A stretch of 64,000 nt of DNA from Dyadobacter linearis (GTDB lineage Bacteria; Bacteroidota; Bacteroidia; Cytophagales; Spirosomataceae): positions 62,001 through 126,000 of the forward strand of contig NZ_CAJRAU010000010.1 of the NCBI RefSeq assembly GCF_907165045.1. Direction: 5' to 3'. The number at the start of each line of letters is the position of its first letter. Within the stretch, counting starts at the first letter, position 1. Below, piece by piece: positions 39,621-48,275 of the stretch. Made by a program: the position numbers and the translations under genes. The notes below the pieces were generated by a model, which saw only the letters and a list, made by a program, of their open reading frames with translations, searched no databases and had not been told where the DNA came from.

Positions 39621-42179
39621 ATGCTTACCGAGGCTCCCGTGAACCTGTTACAATCTTATCAAAGCGGACTGAGCTCTTATGACGAGGTGCTGGATTTGCG
39701 TGGAAACGTCAAGCCGCATTGGAACGCACTGTTCGCAACACTCGAAAAGCTGGGCCTGGATGAGCTGAAAAGCAGAAATCAGGAAATCATCGGGAAGCTG
39801 CGGGAAAATGGGGTTACCTACAACGTGTACGGCTCGCCCGACGGCATGAACCGGCCGTGGCAGTTGGATCCGATCCCCTTTTTAATAGAACAAAAAGAAT
39901 GGAATCAAATTGCAAAAGGTTTACAGCAGCGCGCCGTGCTGCTGGACCTGATGCTTAAAGATCTGTACGGCCCGCAAAAGCTTGTACGCGACGGGATTAT
40001 TCCGGCCGAATTGGTTTTTGACAATACCGGCTTTTTCAGGCCCTGCATTGATATTAAAATCCCCGGCTCAAACCAGCTTACCCTTTTTGCAGCAGATATG
40101 GCGCGCGGCCCAGACGGACAGATGTGGATCGTCGATAACCGGACGCAGGCGCCTTCCGGCTCGGGTTATACCCTCGAAAACCGCGTTGTGATGAGCAAGC
40201 TATTGCCAGAGCTCGCAGACGGCATGTACGTGAGCAAGCTGGCCCCATATTTCAACAGCCTGCAAAGTACCATTTCCCGGCTTGCCGATAAAAGCAAGGA
40301 CGCTCCAAATATCGTTTACCTCACTCCCGGGCCAAGTAACGAAGCTTATTTCGAACATGCTTACCTGGCTTCCTACCTCGGTTACACGCTTGCACAGGGC
40401 GACGACTTGCTTGTTCGTAACGGTTCTGTGTGGCTGAAATCCATTGATGGTTTGCAGAAAGTAGACGTGATCCTACGCCGGATCGACGACGATTGGTGCG
40501 ACCCGCTCGAACTGCGCGAAGATTCGCGGCTAGGAGTCCCCGGACTATTACAGGCGATCAGAATGGGCAATGTGCAGGTACTTAATGCGCCGGGATCCAG
40601 TGTGCTTGAAAATCATGCATTTCTGGCATTTATGGAAAATATCAGCCAGTATTTTTTGGGTGAAAAACTCATTATGCCTTCGGTAGCGACGTGGTGGTGC
40701 GGGCACCGGAAAGAATTGAGCTACGTACTGGAACATCTGGACGAGCTGATCATTAAAAAGGGGAACCGGAAAACGAAGTTCAGGTCCATTTACGGCCGGC
40801 TGTTGAGTTTTCAGGAAAAGGAAGAGGTAAAACGGATGTTGTTAAAAAATCCGCACGAGTTCATCGCCCAGCAAGAAGTAAGCCTTTCCACGACTCCTTC
40901 GCTGATCAATGGAAATATAGAGCCTCGGTACGCGGCACTGCGCGCATTTATGGTAGCTGATGAAAATGGCTATTACGTGATGCAGGGCGGATTAACGCGC
41001 AGCTCGCCGGTGAAGGACAGGTTTGTGATCTCCAACCAATATGGCGGACTTTCGAAGGATACCTGGATTGTTTCAAACAAAACCGAAGAAGTACAGGAAA
41101 AGGTAAGTCTGCCCAGTCCAGCGTCGGTCAACAAGCACGTTTCTCTGCCGAGCCGCAGTGCCGAAAACCTTTTTTGGGTAGGAAGATATTGCGAGCGCAC
41201 GATGGCGGTGATCAAATTTATGAACATCACGATCAACGTACTGAACCTCGACCGCAACTTCGGCGGATCCGCCAAACAGGAGCATATTAAGGTATTGCTG
41301 CAATCTGTTACGCATTTATCAGGCACTTATCCGGGATTTTTGGATGAAGAAGTCGATCATTTCCGGGATCCCTATCAGGAGATCATAGACCTGATTTCCA
41401 ATACAAACCGCCCCGGCTCGATCGCTTCGAATATTGGCGCATTCCTAAATGCGGTTGGCGCCGTGCGGAACCAGTGGGACCTGGAAACCTGGCGAATCGT
41501 GGATCTGATCGACAACGGATTTCATGAAATACGGAATGCGTCGAGCATGAACAGTAACAATATACAGAAAACGCTGGACGGGCTTTTTAACAATATGTTC
41601 ACGTTTCTGGGCGTGATCGCCGAAAGTATGCCGCGGGACAATAGCTTTTTGCTTTTAGAAACAGGCAAGCTGATCGAGCGCATTTTGTCGAGGATCAGTG
41701 TGATACAGTCAAACTTTGGAGTTGTTAATTCGCAGGCGGTTGAAAATGAGCTGATCGAAGCTACTTTGATCAATCATCATTCCCTGGTTAATTACCGGCA
41801 GATATATAAATCCCATTTGAGTGTGGAGGCGATGCTGGATATGGTTTTGCTCGAAAAAGCATTACCTTATTCGCTGGTGTATATGCTGGACGAATTGAAG
41901 AGTAATCTTGGAAAACTACCTACCACTACCCGCGGCGACAGGCTGAACGAGGCGGAAAGATCCGTATTGAAGGCTGTAACGGCTGTAAAACTCTCTAATG
42001 TTGCGGAGTTGAGCAAAACCGGCCGGAATTCTGAAAGGCACGAATTGTTCAGCTTATTATCAGAGGTTTCCAGGTTAATATCTTCGGTCTCCATCAGTCT
42101 GACCAATATGTATTTCAGCCACACCATCATGCATCATTCTTTCTTTGAACCAGTGGATTACGACACGGATGAAATATAA
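39621..42179 (+). CDS. Circularly permuted ATP-grasp + alpha-E domain fusion (852 aa)
   Basis: Residues about 60-470 are a circularly permuted ATP-grasp ligase domain: RPWQLDPIPFLI, DNRTQAPSGSGYTLENR, YLTPGPSNEAYFEHAYLA, VDVILRRIDDDWCDPLEL. ATP-grasp enzymes activate a carboxylate as an acyl phosphate and attach an amine. Residues about 510-840 are the alpha-E helical domain with its ER motif in LFWVGRYCER (Glu525-Arg526). In many bacteria these two domains are on separate genes; here they are fused. It starts 30 bases after the first gene and overlaps the third. Confidence 0.9.
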   Translation: MLTEAPVNLLQSYQSGLSSYDEVLDLRGNVKPHWNALFATLEKLGLDELKSRNQEIIGKLRENGVTYNVYGSPDGMNRPWQLDPIPFLIEQKEWNQIAKGLQQRAVLLDLMLKDLYGPQKLVRDGIIPAELVFDNTGFFRPCIDIKIPGSNQLTLFAADMARGPDGQMWIVDNRTQAPSGSGYTLENRVVMSKLLPELADGMYVSKLAPYFNSLQSTISRLADKSKDAPNIVYLTPGPSNEAYFEHAYLASYLGYTLAQGDDLLVRNGSVWLKSIDGLQKVDVILRRIDDDWCDPLELREDSRLGVPGLLQAIRMGNVQVLNAPGSSVLENHAFLAFMENISQYFLGEKLIMPSVATWWCGHRKELSYVLEHLDELIIKKGNRKTKFRSIYGRLLSFQEKEEVKRMLLKNPHEFIAQQEVSLSTTPSLINGNIEPRYAALRAFMVADENGYYVMQGGLTRSSPVKDRFVISNQYGGLSKDTWIVSNKTEEVQEKVSLPSPASVNKHVSLPSRSAENLFWVGRYCERTMAVIKFMNITINVLNLDRNFGGSAKQEHIKVLLQSVTHLSGTYPGFLDEEVDHFRDPYQEIIDLISNTNRPGSIASNIGAFLNAVGAVRNQWDLETWRIVDLIDNGFHEIRNASSMNSNNIQKTLDGLFNNMFTFLGVIAESMPRDNSFLLLETGKLIERILSRISVIQSNFGVVNSQAVENELIEATLINHHSLVNYRQIYKSHLSVEAMLDMVLLEKALPYSLVYMLDELKSNLGKLPTTTRGDRLNEAERSVLKAVTAVKLSNVAELSKTGRNSERHELFSLLSEVSRLISSVSISLTNMYFSHTIMHHSFFEPVDYDTDEI

Positions 42180-43044
42180 GCTGGTACACAAAACGAAATA
42201 TGAATATGCGCAGGCGGTGAACAATTACCATAGTTTGCTTTGTCTGATGCCGCGCACATTACCAAATCAGTCCTGCCGGAACTTCCACATCCAGATCACG
42301 CCGCAGCCTTCACAGATCGTGGAGCGGACGGATTTTTATGGAAACAAAACACATTATTTCTCCCTCCACGCGCCACACAAAGAACTTACCGTACTCACCA
42401 CTGCTTTGGTGGAACGGAATGTGGAAGATATGGGTGCGCTGTTTATGCCCTCGGAAATCAGCTGCGCGGCAGCGAGGCAGCGGCAGCTTAGTGATCGATC
42501 GCTGAAAATTGCGCTGCTGGAATACATATTACCAAGTCCGATGGTAAAGTGGGGACAAGATATCTCTGCTTTTGCCAGCGATTGTTTTCAGGAAGATATG
42601 CCGCTTTATGAATGTGTCAGAAACCTTTGCCGGAAAATTTACACCGAATTTGATTTCGTACCCGATTTTACGACGGTACATACGCCAATCGAGGATGTCC
42701 TGGCGGCTAAAAAAGGGGTTTGTCAGGATTTTTCACATCTGGCTATCGCCTGTATCCGGAGCTTTGGGTTTGCGGCCCGGTATGTGAGCGGTTATCTCGA
42801 AACATTACCGCCTCCGGGAAGACCAAAGTTGCAGGGTTCCGACGCTTCCCACGCTTGGATCTCGGTGTTTATTCCCGATTACGGCTGGTGTGATTTTGAC
42901 CCGACCAACAATGTGGTGCCCGGCGAGCGGCATATTGTGACAGCCTGGGGCCGCGATTACAGCGACGTGCCTCCCTTGAAAGGAATCATTTTCAGCTACG
43001 GAAAACATACGCTCACAGTAGAAGTGGACGTAATCCCGGTTTAA
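42169..43044 (+). CDS. Second transglutaminase-family protein of the cluster
   Basis: A 291-residue protein with a bacterial transglutaminase N-terminal domain (LVHKTKYEYAQAVNNYHSL) and a core carrying Cys185 (KGVCQDFSHLAI), His228 (DASHAWISVF) and Asp244 (CDFDPTNN). It is a stand-alone version of the N-terminal half of the first gene. The ATG (42169) overlaps the ATP-grasp gene by 11 bases, so expression is coupled. Such proteins are thought to act as peptidases or peptide-amide transferases on the product of the neighbouring ligases. Confidence 0.9.
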   Translation: MKYKLVHKTKYEYAQAVNNYHSLLCLMPRTLPNQSCRNFHIQITPQPSQIVERTDFYGNKTHYFSLHAPHKELTVLTTALVERNVEDMGALFMPSEISCAAARQRQLSDRSLKIALLEYILPSPMVKWGQDISAFASDCFQEDMPLYECVRNLCRKIYTEFDFVPDFTTVHTPIEDVLAAKKGVCQDFSHLAIACIRSFGFAARYVSGYLETLPPPGRPKLQGSDASHAWISVFIPDYGWCDFDPTNNVVPGERHIVTAWGRDYSDVPPLKGIIFSYGKHTLTVEVDVIPV

Positions 43045-43248
43045 TGTCCGGTCGGCGAAAATTAGCTCGGTTATTTACCCTATTGGTTTTTGTAAAGATT
43101 TGAGAATTGGGCTTGTTTCTCTAATTTTACAAGACGTTTTGAAAACTAGTCTATCAAACCTCTTTTAATGTAACCGGGCAAAGTAGTTGATTAGTTGGCT
43201 GGATTTTGCGAAGGTTTCTTCTAAGATTAAATAATTATACAATTACGA

Positions 43249-44229
43249 ATGAAAGAATTAGCATTCAGAGATGCCATTCGCGACGCAATGTCGGAAGAGA
43301 TGCGCCTTGACAAAAGTATCTTTTTGATGGGGGAAGAGGTTGCAGAATATAACGGTGCTTACAAAGCCAGTCAGGGTATGCTGGATGAATTCGGGCCGGA
43401 ACGTGTGATCGATACGCCGATTGCCGAGCTTGGTTTTGCGGGTATCGCGGTAGGAGCAGCCGGAAACGGACTTCGCCCGATCGTTGAATTCATGACTTTC
43501 AACTTCTCACTCGTTGCGATCGACCAGATCATCAACAGCGCTGCGAAAATCCTTTCGATGTCTGCCGGTCAGTACGGTTGCCCCATCGTATTCCGCGGAC
43601 CAACCGGAAATGCAGGCCAGCTGGGCGCACAGCACTCTCAGAATTTTGAAAACTGGTACGCCAATACACCAGGTCTGAAAGTAGTTGTTCCTTCAAATGG
43701 TTACGATGCAAAAGGACTTTTGAAATCTTCCATCCGCGACAATAACCCGGTGATCTTTATGGAATCCGAGGTAATGTACGGTGATAAAATGCAGATTCCC
43801 GACGAAGAATACCTGATCCCGCTGGGTAAGGCTGATATCAAACGTCAGGGAAAAGATGTTACCATTGTTTCTTTTGGTAAAATGATCCCGCGTGTGGTAA
43901 TGCCGGCTATTCTCCAACTGGAAAAAGAAGGTATCGACGTGGAATTGGTTGATTTGAGAACAGTCCGTCCTATTGACTATGCGACTGTAATTGAGTCAGT
44001 TAAGAAAACAAACCGCTGCGTGGTCGTGGAAGAGGCCTGGCCGCTAGCATCTATTTCAACAGAAATAACTTACCATATCCAACGTCACGCATTTGATTTC
44101 ATGGATGCGCCGGTAGTGCGGGTAACGAACCGCGACGTGCCTTTGCCTTACGCACCGACTTTAATCGAAGAGATATTGCCGAACACGAAGCGCGTAGTTG
44201 AAGCAGTGAAATCGGTACTTTACAAATAG
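43249..44229 (+). CDS. pdhB: Pyruvate dehydrogenase E1 beta subunit
   Basis: A 326-residue transketolase-like E1-beta: LMGEEVAEYNGAYKASQGML, RVIDTPIAELGFAGIAVGAA, FRGPTGNAGQLGAQHSQ and VVEEAWPLASISTEI. It pairs with an E1-alpha to decarboxylate pyruvate, feeding acetyl groups to E2. The GAYKASQGML block is typical of the PDH beta subunit of Bacteroidetes. No pdhA or E2 gene is adjacent. Compare with the fused E1 at 20704-23112, a distinct enzyme. Confidence 0.93.
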   Translation: MKELAFRDAIRDAMSEEMRLDKSIFLMGEEVAEYNGAYKASQGMLDEFGPERVIDTPIAELGFAGIAVGAAGNGLRPIVEFMTFNFSLVAIDQIINSAAKILSMSAGQYGCPIVFRGPTGNAGQLGAQHSQNFENWYANTPGLKVVVPSNGYDAKGLLKSSIRDNNPVIFMESEVMYGDKMQIPDEEYLIPLGKADIKRQGKDVTIVSFGKMIPRVVMPAILQLEKEGIDVELVDLRTVRPIDYATVIESVKKTNRCVVVEEAWPLASISTEITYHIQRHAFDFMDAPVVRVTNRDVPLPYAPTLIEEILPNTKRVVEAVKSVLYK

Positions 44230-44246
44230 AACAATCATGTTATAAC

Positions 44247-44281
44247 ACAAAGCCATATCCTGAAAGAGGTTGTGGCTTTGT
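44247..44281 (+). terminator. Possible hairpin after pdhB
   Basis: Stem ACAAAGCCA (44247-44255) with TGGCTTTGT (44273-44281) and a 17-base loop. There is no T-run after it, so termination is uncertain. Confidence 0.4.
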
Positions 44282-44378
44282 TAGGTTATAGTCCCTCATA
44301 TCAGTGTTAGTAAGTTTCATGTAGGAAAGCGTTTGCATGTTTTGAAGTATGCGTAAATAGCCAGAATACTCGTATTTT

Positions 44379-44386
44379 TATATTTG
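44379..44386 (+). promoter_or_regulatory. -7 element for the DksA-like gene
   Basis: TATATTTG matches TAnnTTTG, 42 bases before the ATG. A well-placed -33 TTG is not visible. Confidence 0.45.
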
Positions 44387-44428
44387 AAAACGCTCCTTAA
44401 TATAGATTAACATAATTTCATTAAGATC

Positions 44429-44812
44429 ATGCAAGAAGAACGCACAAGATATTCAGAGGAAGAATTAAGAGAATTTGAAGAGTTGATTCGTGGGAAGCTG
44501 GATGCAACAATGAGTGAACTGAATTATATTAAAGGAGGACTGAGTAAGAAAAACGATAGTGGAACAGATATAACGGCAGGTTCGGCGAAGTTGGTAGAAG
44601 ACGGAGCAGATGCGAGTGAGCGCGAGAACCTGAGCCAGCTGGCCGCCCGTTTACAGAAATATTCAGTGCAGCTTGAAAACGCATTGATCCGCATCAAAAA
44701 CGGCACTTACGGCGTCTGCATCGACACAGGCAAACTAATCCCCAAAGAGCGCCTGCGCATCGTACCCCACACGCAGCAAACGATCGAAGCGAAGCTGAGA
44801 AGAGCGAGTTAA
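44429..44812 (+). CDS. DksA/TraR-family transcriptional regulator with degenerate zinc finger
   Basis: A 127-residue protein. The N-terminal two-thirds is a helical coiled-coil (RYSEEELREFEELIRGKLD, ENLSQLAARLQKYSVQLENAL). The C-terminal DksA/TraR finger region reads GTYGVCIDTGKLIPKERL and keeps only one of the four zinc cysteines. DksA proteins bind RNA polymerase in the secondary channel and mediate the ppGpp response. Bacteroidetes members often have this reduced finger, so it is not a pseudogene. It is bounded by a promoter and a strong terminator. Confidence 0.88.
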   Translation: MQEERTRYSEEELREFEELIRGKLDATMSELNYIKGGLSKKNDSGTDITAGSAKLVEDGADASERENLSQLAARLQKYSVQLENALIRIKNGTYGVCIDTGKLIPKERLRIVPHTQQTIEAKLRRAS

Positions 44813-44834
44813 AATATGTAAATGTAGCAGATGA

Positions 44835-44868
44835 AAAACAGGCTATTCCATGAGGAATAGCCTGTTTT
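44835..44868 (+). terminator. Terminator after the DksA-like gene
   Basis: Perfect 15-bp stem (44835-44849 with 44854-44868), 4-base loop, ending in TTTT. Strong rho-independent form, and symmetric enough to act on both strands. Confidence 0.85.
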
Positions 44869-44910
44869 GCTATATAATGAGCTGTGAAGGCGAAAATGGG
44901 CCACGGGGCG

Positions 44911-45030
44911 GCCTCCTGTTTATAGCATCAGCAATAAAAAATGTGTGGTCTCTGGAGGAGACTCCTGCCGGAGTCGTTGTATTTCCGGGTCGTATTTTTC
45001 TATAAACAGGGGGCTCCTACCGGAGCTTTT
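44911..45030. repeat. Nested palindromic intergenic element (REP-like)
   Basis: Outer arms GCCTCCTGTTTATAG (44911-44925) and CTATAAACAGGGGGC (45000-45014) are inverted copies with one mismatch. Between and beside them lie two small hairpins of the same design: ACTCC-TGCC-GGAGT (44961-44974) and GCTCC-TACC-GGAGC (45013-45026). This is an organised mobile or REP-type element, not coding DNA. It fills the space between the DksA-like gene and sbcD. Confidence 0.6.
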
Positions 45031-45047
45031 CGGTCCTCACTTATCTA

Positions 45048-46268
45048 TTACTCTCCTTCGGTTCCTAATACCTCCCTGAACACCTCCAATAACCCTTCCG
45101 ACGGTTCCTGGCCTTTGTTTTTGCTTTTGAAATATTCCTGGAAAAGCTTTTCCATACTGAGCGAAAGGTCTACTCCGGAAGTGGCTTCTGCCAGCTCGGG
45201 CTTTTTGATTTGTGGAATGATCTGGATAATGCCCGGGTGCGCCTCCATCAATCGCTTCTTGTCCGTGGCTTCGAGGTAATTATCGGAAACGATCGTTAAT
45301 TCGATCAGATCCTCGGGATATTCGCCGAGCCACACAATCGCATCGTCGATGCTATGAAAGCTTTTTCTTCTCAATTTTTTTCCTTTCAATAATTCAACCG
45401 GTCGGTAGCTGATCAACTTTCCTGCTTCCGCTTCCAGTATCACCACATATTTGGTCTGGTTGGACTCCGAAAAGCTGTAAGCCAGCGGGCTGCTTGAATA
45501 CACCGCCGGGGCTGGTTTTTTGTCGACTACCTGGTATCTGTGTAAATGACCGAGTGCAATGTAATGCACATTTTCAGGGAAGTTTTCGGTATAAATAGCC
45601 TGCGCGCCACCGATATGCAGGATCGGCCGCTCTTCTTCGGGCTCTTCCGGGACAGGTTCCCCTTTTTTCATTACAAACAAATGCGTGGCCAGCAGGTTGA
45701 AACCTTTATCATCGAGGTATTCGTCGGCCAGCTTTTTCCAGTGCTCCTGCAAATGCAGCCGCAACAGTTCTTCGGAATCTTCGACGCCCAAAAACGTTTT
45801 CAAACGCTGTTCGTTCGCATAAGGTGTGTGCAAAATACGGAGCGGGAAATCACAGTTGGGAAGTGTTATTTCAATAAAACCGCGCGTAGTTCTGATAATT
45901 TCGACTTTTCCTTGCGTGCAGAAGGCTTTTACTTCGGTATTTGGAAAACCTACAAACAATATACCGCAGACCTTCGCCAAAGCGTCGGGTACCTGAATGC
46001 GCTCGGGGGAATCGTGGTTGCCGGCGATCGCGATAACCGCACGTGTTCCATTTGCTGAGAGTCGGTGTAATGTACTGTATAGTAACTCGGTAGCTTCCGA
46101 GGATGGGTTGAAATTGTCAAAAAGGTCACCAGCGATAACAATAGCGTCGACCTGCTCATTTTCGGCGATTTCACAAATTTCTTCCAGTACCAGCCGCTGC
46201 TCTTCCAGTCTTGAATAGAGGTCAAGTTTTTTACCGATATGCCAGTCTGCCGTGTGAAGTATTTTCAT
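45048..46268 (-). CDS. sbcD: SbcCD exonuclease subunit D
   Basis: A 406-residue Mre11-type nuclease that removes DNA hairpins and protein-blocked ends together with SbcC. The metallophosphoesterase core shows MKILHTADWHIGKKL (Asp8, His10), AIVIAGDLFDNFNPS, IAGNHDSPERI and YIALGHLHRYQ. The C-terminal region (about 280-405) is the SbcD capping domain. sbcC is normally the next gene, but the DNA beyond the stop is the 44911-45030 repeat, so sbcC must be elsewhere if present. Confidence 0.94.
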   Translation of the reverse strand: MKILHTADWHIGKKLDLYSRLEEQRLVLEEICEIAENEQVDAIVIAGDLFDNFNPSSEATELLYSTLHRLSANGTRAVIAIAGNHDSPERIQVPDALAKVCGILFVGFPNTEVKAFCTQGKVEIIRTTRGFIEITLPNCDFPLRILHTPYANEQRLKTFLGVEDSEELLRLHLQEHWKKLADEYLDDKGFNLLATHLFVMKKGEPVPEEPEEERPILHIGGAQAIYTENFPENVHYIALGHLHRYQVVDKKPAPAVYSSSPLAYSFSESNQTKYVVILEAEAGKLISYRPVELLKGKKLRRKSFHSIDDAIVWLGEYPEDLIELTIVSDNYLEATDKKRLMEAHPGIIQIIPQIKKPELAEATSGVDLSLSMEKLFQEYFKSKNKGQEPSEGLLEVFREVLGTEGE

Positions 46269-46312
46269 TTGTGTGATTAATTTAGCGAAAATAACATTTC
46301 ATTCCCGAAGTA

Positions 46313-47137
46313 TTGAAACATTGCGTACCCCGAAGAAAGCGAGCGAGCGCCCTGAAACTGCTACTGATTTTGGTTGGATTTTATACATTATCCTGCCAGC
46401 CAAAAAGTAGTGAGCAGAATCGTGCAGGTATCGCTATTTCCTTTGACGATCATTTTATCGAAGAATGGTACGCATTAAGGCCGCTTTTTCAGAAATACGG
46501 GGCAAAGGTTACATTCTACATTACCTGCTCTGATAGTCTGACTACGGATGAAATTTCGAAATTGAAGCAGCTGGAAAAAGACGGACACGAGATCGGTTTT
46601 CATAGTACAACGCACGGGAAATCGACCGAGATCATCGCAGCCGGCGGCCCGGAAGGATATTATACTGCTGAGATCAAGCCTGGAATGAAGTATATGAATG
46701 CAGCAGGATTTAGTCCCACTTCCTACGCGCACCCGGGTGGAAATCATAATGAAACGGTGGATTCGGTTTTGTATGCAAATGGGTTCAAAATCATTCGTGA
46801 CGTGGCGATCTCGAAACGAAAGCTGCTTGGATTTCAGATTTATGCGTTGGCGCCGCGGTTAATGCCCTGGATTTTTTATGATTTTAAAAAAGAAAAATCC
46901 GTAGATGCGCTATTGATCGATACTGATACCGGGCTGACTGAAACTTCCATGAAGGAAGCAATCCGCCGCGCAAAAGAGACGCACACTGCGTTGATGCTGT
47001 TTGGGCACGAGCCGCTTTATAAAGCACCCGAAAATGGGGAATATGGATTTAGTGTAAATTTTCTGGAAACTATCCTGAAAGAGGCAAAAGCGCAAAACCT
47101 GCATTTCTATAAAATGTCGGAACTGGCTGATCAGTAG
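46313..47137 (+). CDS. Polysaccharide deacetylase-family lipoprotein
   Basis: A 274-residue protein with an N-terminal basic stretch and hydrophobic signal ending YTLSC (lipobox, about Cys28). The NodB-type domain shows motif 1 ISFDDHF (Asp pair), motif 2 GFHSTTHGKS (two zinc His), and the later ALMLFGHEPLY His. It should remove N- or O-acetyl groups from a glycan such as peptidoglycan or an exopolysaccharide. The start is TTG; no in-frame ATG exists ahead of the signal. It is convergent with the acyltransferase gene. Confidence 0.83.
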   Translation: MKHCVPRRKRASALKLLLILVGFYTLSCQPKSSEQNRAGIAISFDDHFIEEWYALRPLFQKYGAKVTFYITCSDSLTTDEISKLKQLEKDGHEIGFHSTTHGKSTEIIAAGGPEGYYTAEIKPGMKYMNAAGFSPTSYAHPGGNHNETVDSVLYANGFKIIRDVAISKRKLLGFQIYALAPRLMPWIFYDFKKEKSVDALLIDTDTGLTETSMKEAIRRAKETHTALMLFGHEPLYKAPENGEYGFSVNFLETILKEAKAQNLHFYKMSELADQ

Positions 47138-47148
47138 CATTAAAAAGA

Positions 47149-48264
47149 TTATCTGCCGAATTTTCTATCCTTGAATCTCAGTAAAGGCTGTTCGAAGTAA
47201 GAAAAAGAAAGCGATGCTACTGCAACGGAGCCCAGCAGTGTCAGTACGTACAGGCCAAACTGGTAAGACGTACCATTCCATTCAGGAAGATACCTGTTTA
47301 AAATGTTGATGATCAATACGATCACTACCACGTGATACAAGTATAATCCGTAAGAAATCTTCCCCAAATGCTCCATGACGGGATTTTGCAGACTGATAAT
47401 GGACTTCGGGTTGCAGGATACATTCAGGATAAAGAATGCGAAAAACAGTGCGTATACTTCCAGGAAACCAAAGAAATGCACGCCTGAAAAGAAGAGTATC
47501 AATAGCAGGGTGTAACCGATAATCTGTATATCTTTTCTGAAAATAATATCCAGAAATCTATCTTTTCCAGTGTAAACCAGCCACGCGCACAGCCCGCCCA
47601 GCGCCATAGTTTGTATCCTGAACTGCCCCAAAAAGGTGCTTATCATTGACTTTCGCGCTTCCTCGGTAGGGTCTGCAATTTCGAGCCCGATGTACAGGAG
47701 TGCGGCGCTTAATGCTAAAAACAGAATGACGATTGGAATACTGCGTTTCGGGTATTTGATAAGCCAGGGCCAGAGGTAGTAAAACTGCTCCTCGACACCG
47801 ATCGACCATGTTTGTGCGCACCAATAGGGGAGATCGTATAAAACAAAAGCGTAATTTGGGAATACCAAAAGTAAAAGGATCAGCCGCTCTGCTGCGTCAG
47901 TTGCCAGCTTTTCGTCGATACCCGGATAGTCGAGCAAGTCAATATGCGGGAAAACGAAAAAGGAGAGCCCGATGATCAGAAAGTAAATGGGCCAGATCCG
48001 GAAAACGCGCCGCAGATAGAACTTTTTCGCATCCACATTCCCATACCTACCTTTTTCATCCAATAACAAATAGGTGATCAGAAAGCCGCTGAGCACAAAA
48101 AATAGCCCCACACCCAGCCTGCCGGCATGCTGCACAATAGGCACTTCGTACATATTAGCAATTCCCAGTGCATGTTTGGCCTGTTCGAGGTGATGAAAAA
48201 TAACCAAAACCGCAGCGATGCAGCGAACGCCGTTCAAATTGGGGAAGTAACGCCTTTTTTCCAC
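47149..48264 (-). CDS. Acyltransferase-3 family membrane protein (OafA/YrhL type)
   Basis: A 371-residue integral membrane acyltransferase with about ten hydrophobic helices. The family signature RCIAAVLVIFHHLEQAKHA carries the catalytic His-His, and GRLGVGLFFVLSGFLITYLLL is the second conserved block. It would O-acylate a surface carbohydrate. The start is GTG (48262-48264), 11 bases after the kdsC stop, so it is cotranscribed with kdsC and the DUF2520 gene may be upstream in the same unit. Confidence 0.9.
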   Translation of the reverse strand: MEKRRYFPNLNGVRCIAAVLVIFHHLEQAKHALGIANMYEVPIVQHAGRLGVGLFFVLSGFLITYLLLDEKGRYGNVDAKKFYLRRVFRIWPIYFLIIGLSFFVFPHIDLLDYPGIDEKLATDAAERLILLLLVFPNYAFVLYDLPYWCAQTWSIGVEEQFYYLWPWLIKYPKRSIPIVILFLALSAALLYIGLEIADPTEEARKSMISTFLGQFRIQTMALGGLCAWLVYTGKDRFLDIIFRKDIQIIGYTLLLILFFSGVHFFGFLEVYALFFAFFILNVSCNPKSIISLQNPVMEHLGKISYGLYLYHVVVIVLIINILNRYLPEWNGTSYQFGLYVLTLLGSVAVASLSFSYFEQPLLRFKDRKFGR

Positions 48265-48275
48265 TTCGGATTTAA

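Noticed and set aside
43045..43248. Possible tRNA or small RNA gene in the 204-base gap before pdhB
   Set aside because: No cloverleaf, CCA end or clear promoter-terminator pair; it looks like an ordinary AT-rich upstream region.
44941..45279. Plus-strand 112-codon open frame in the repeat region
   Set aside because: It starts inside the palindromic element and runs antisense into sbcD. No domain, no promoter.
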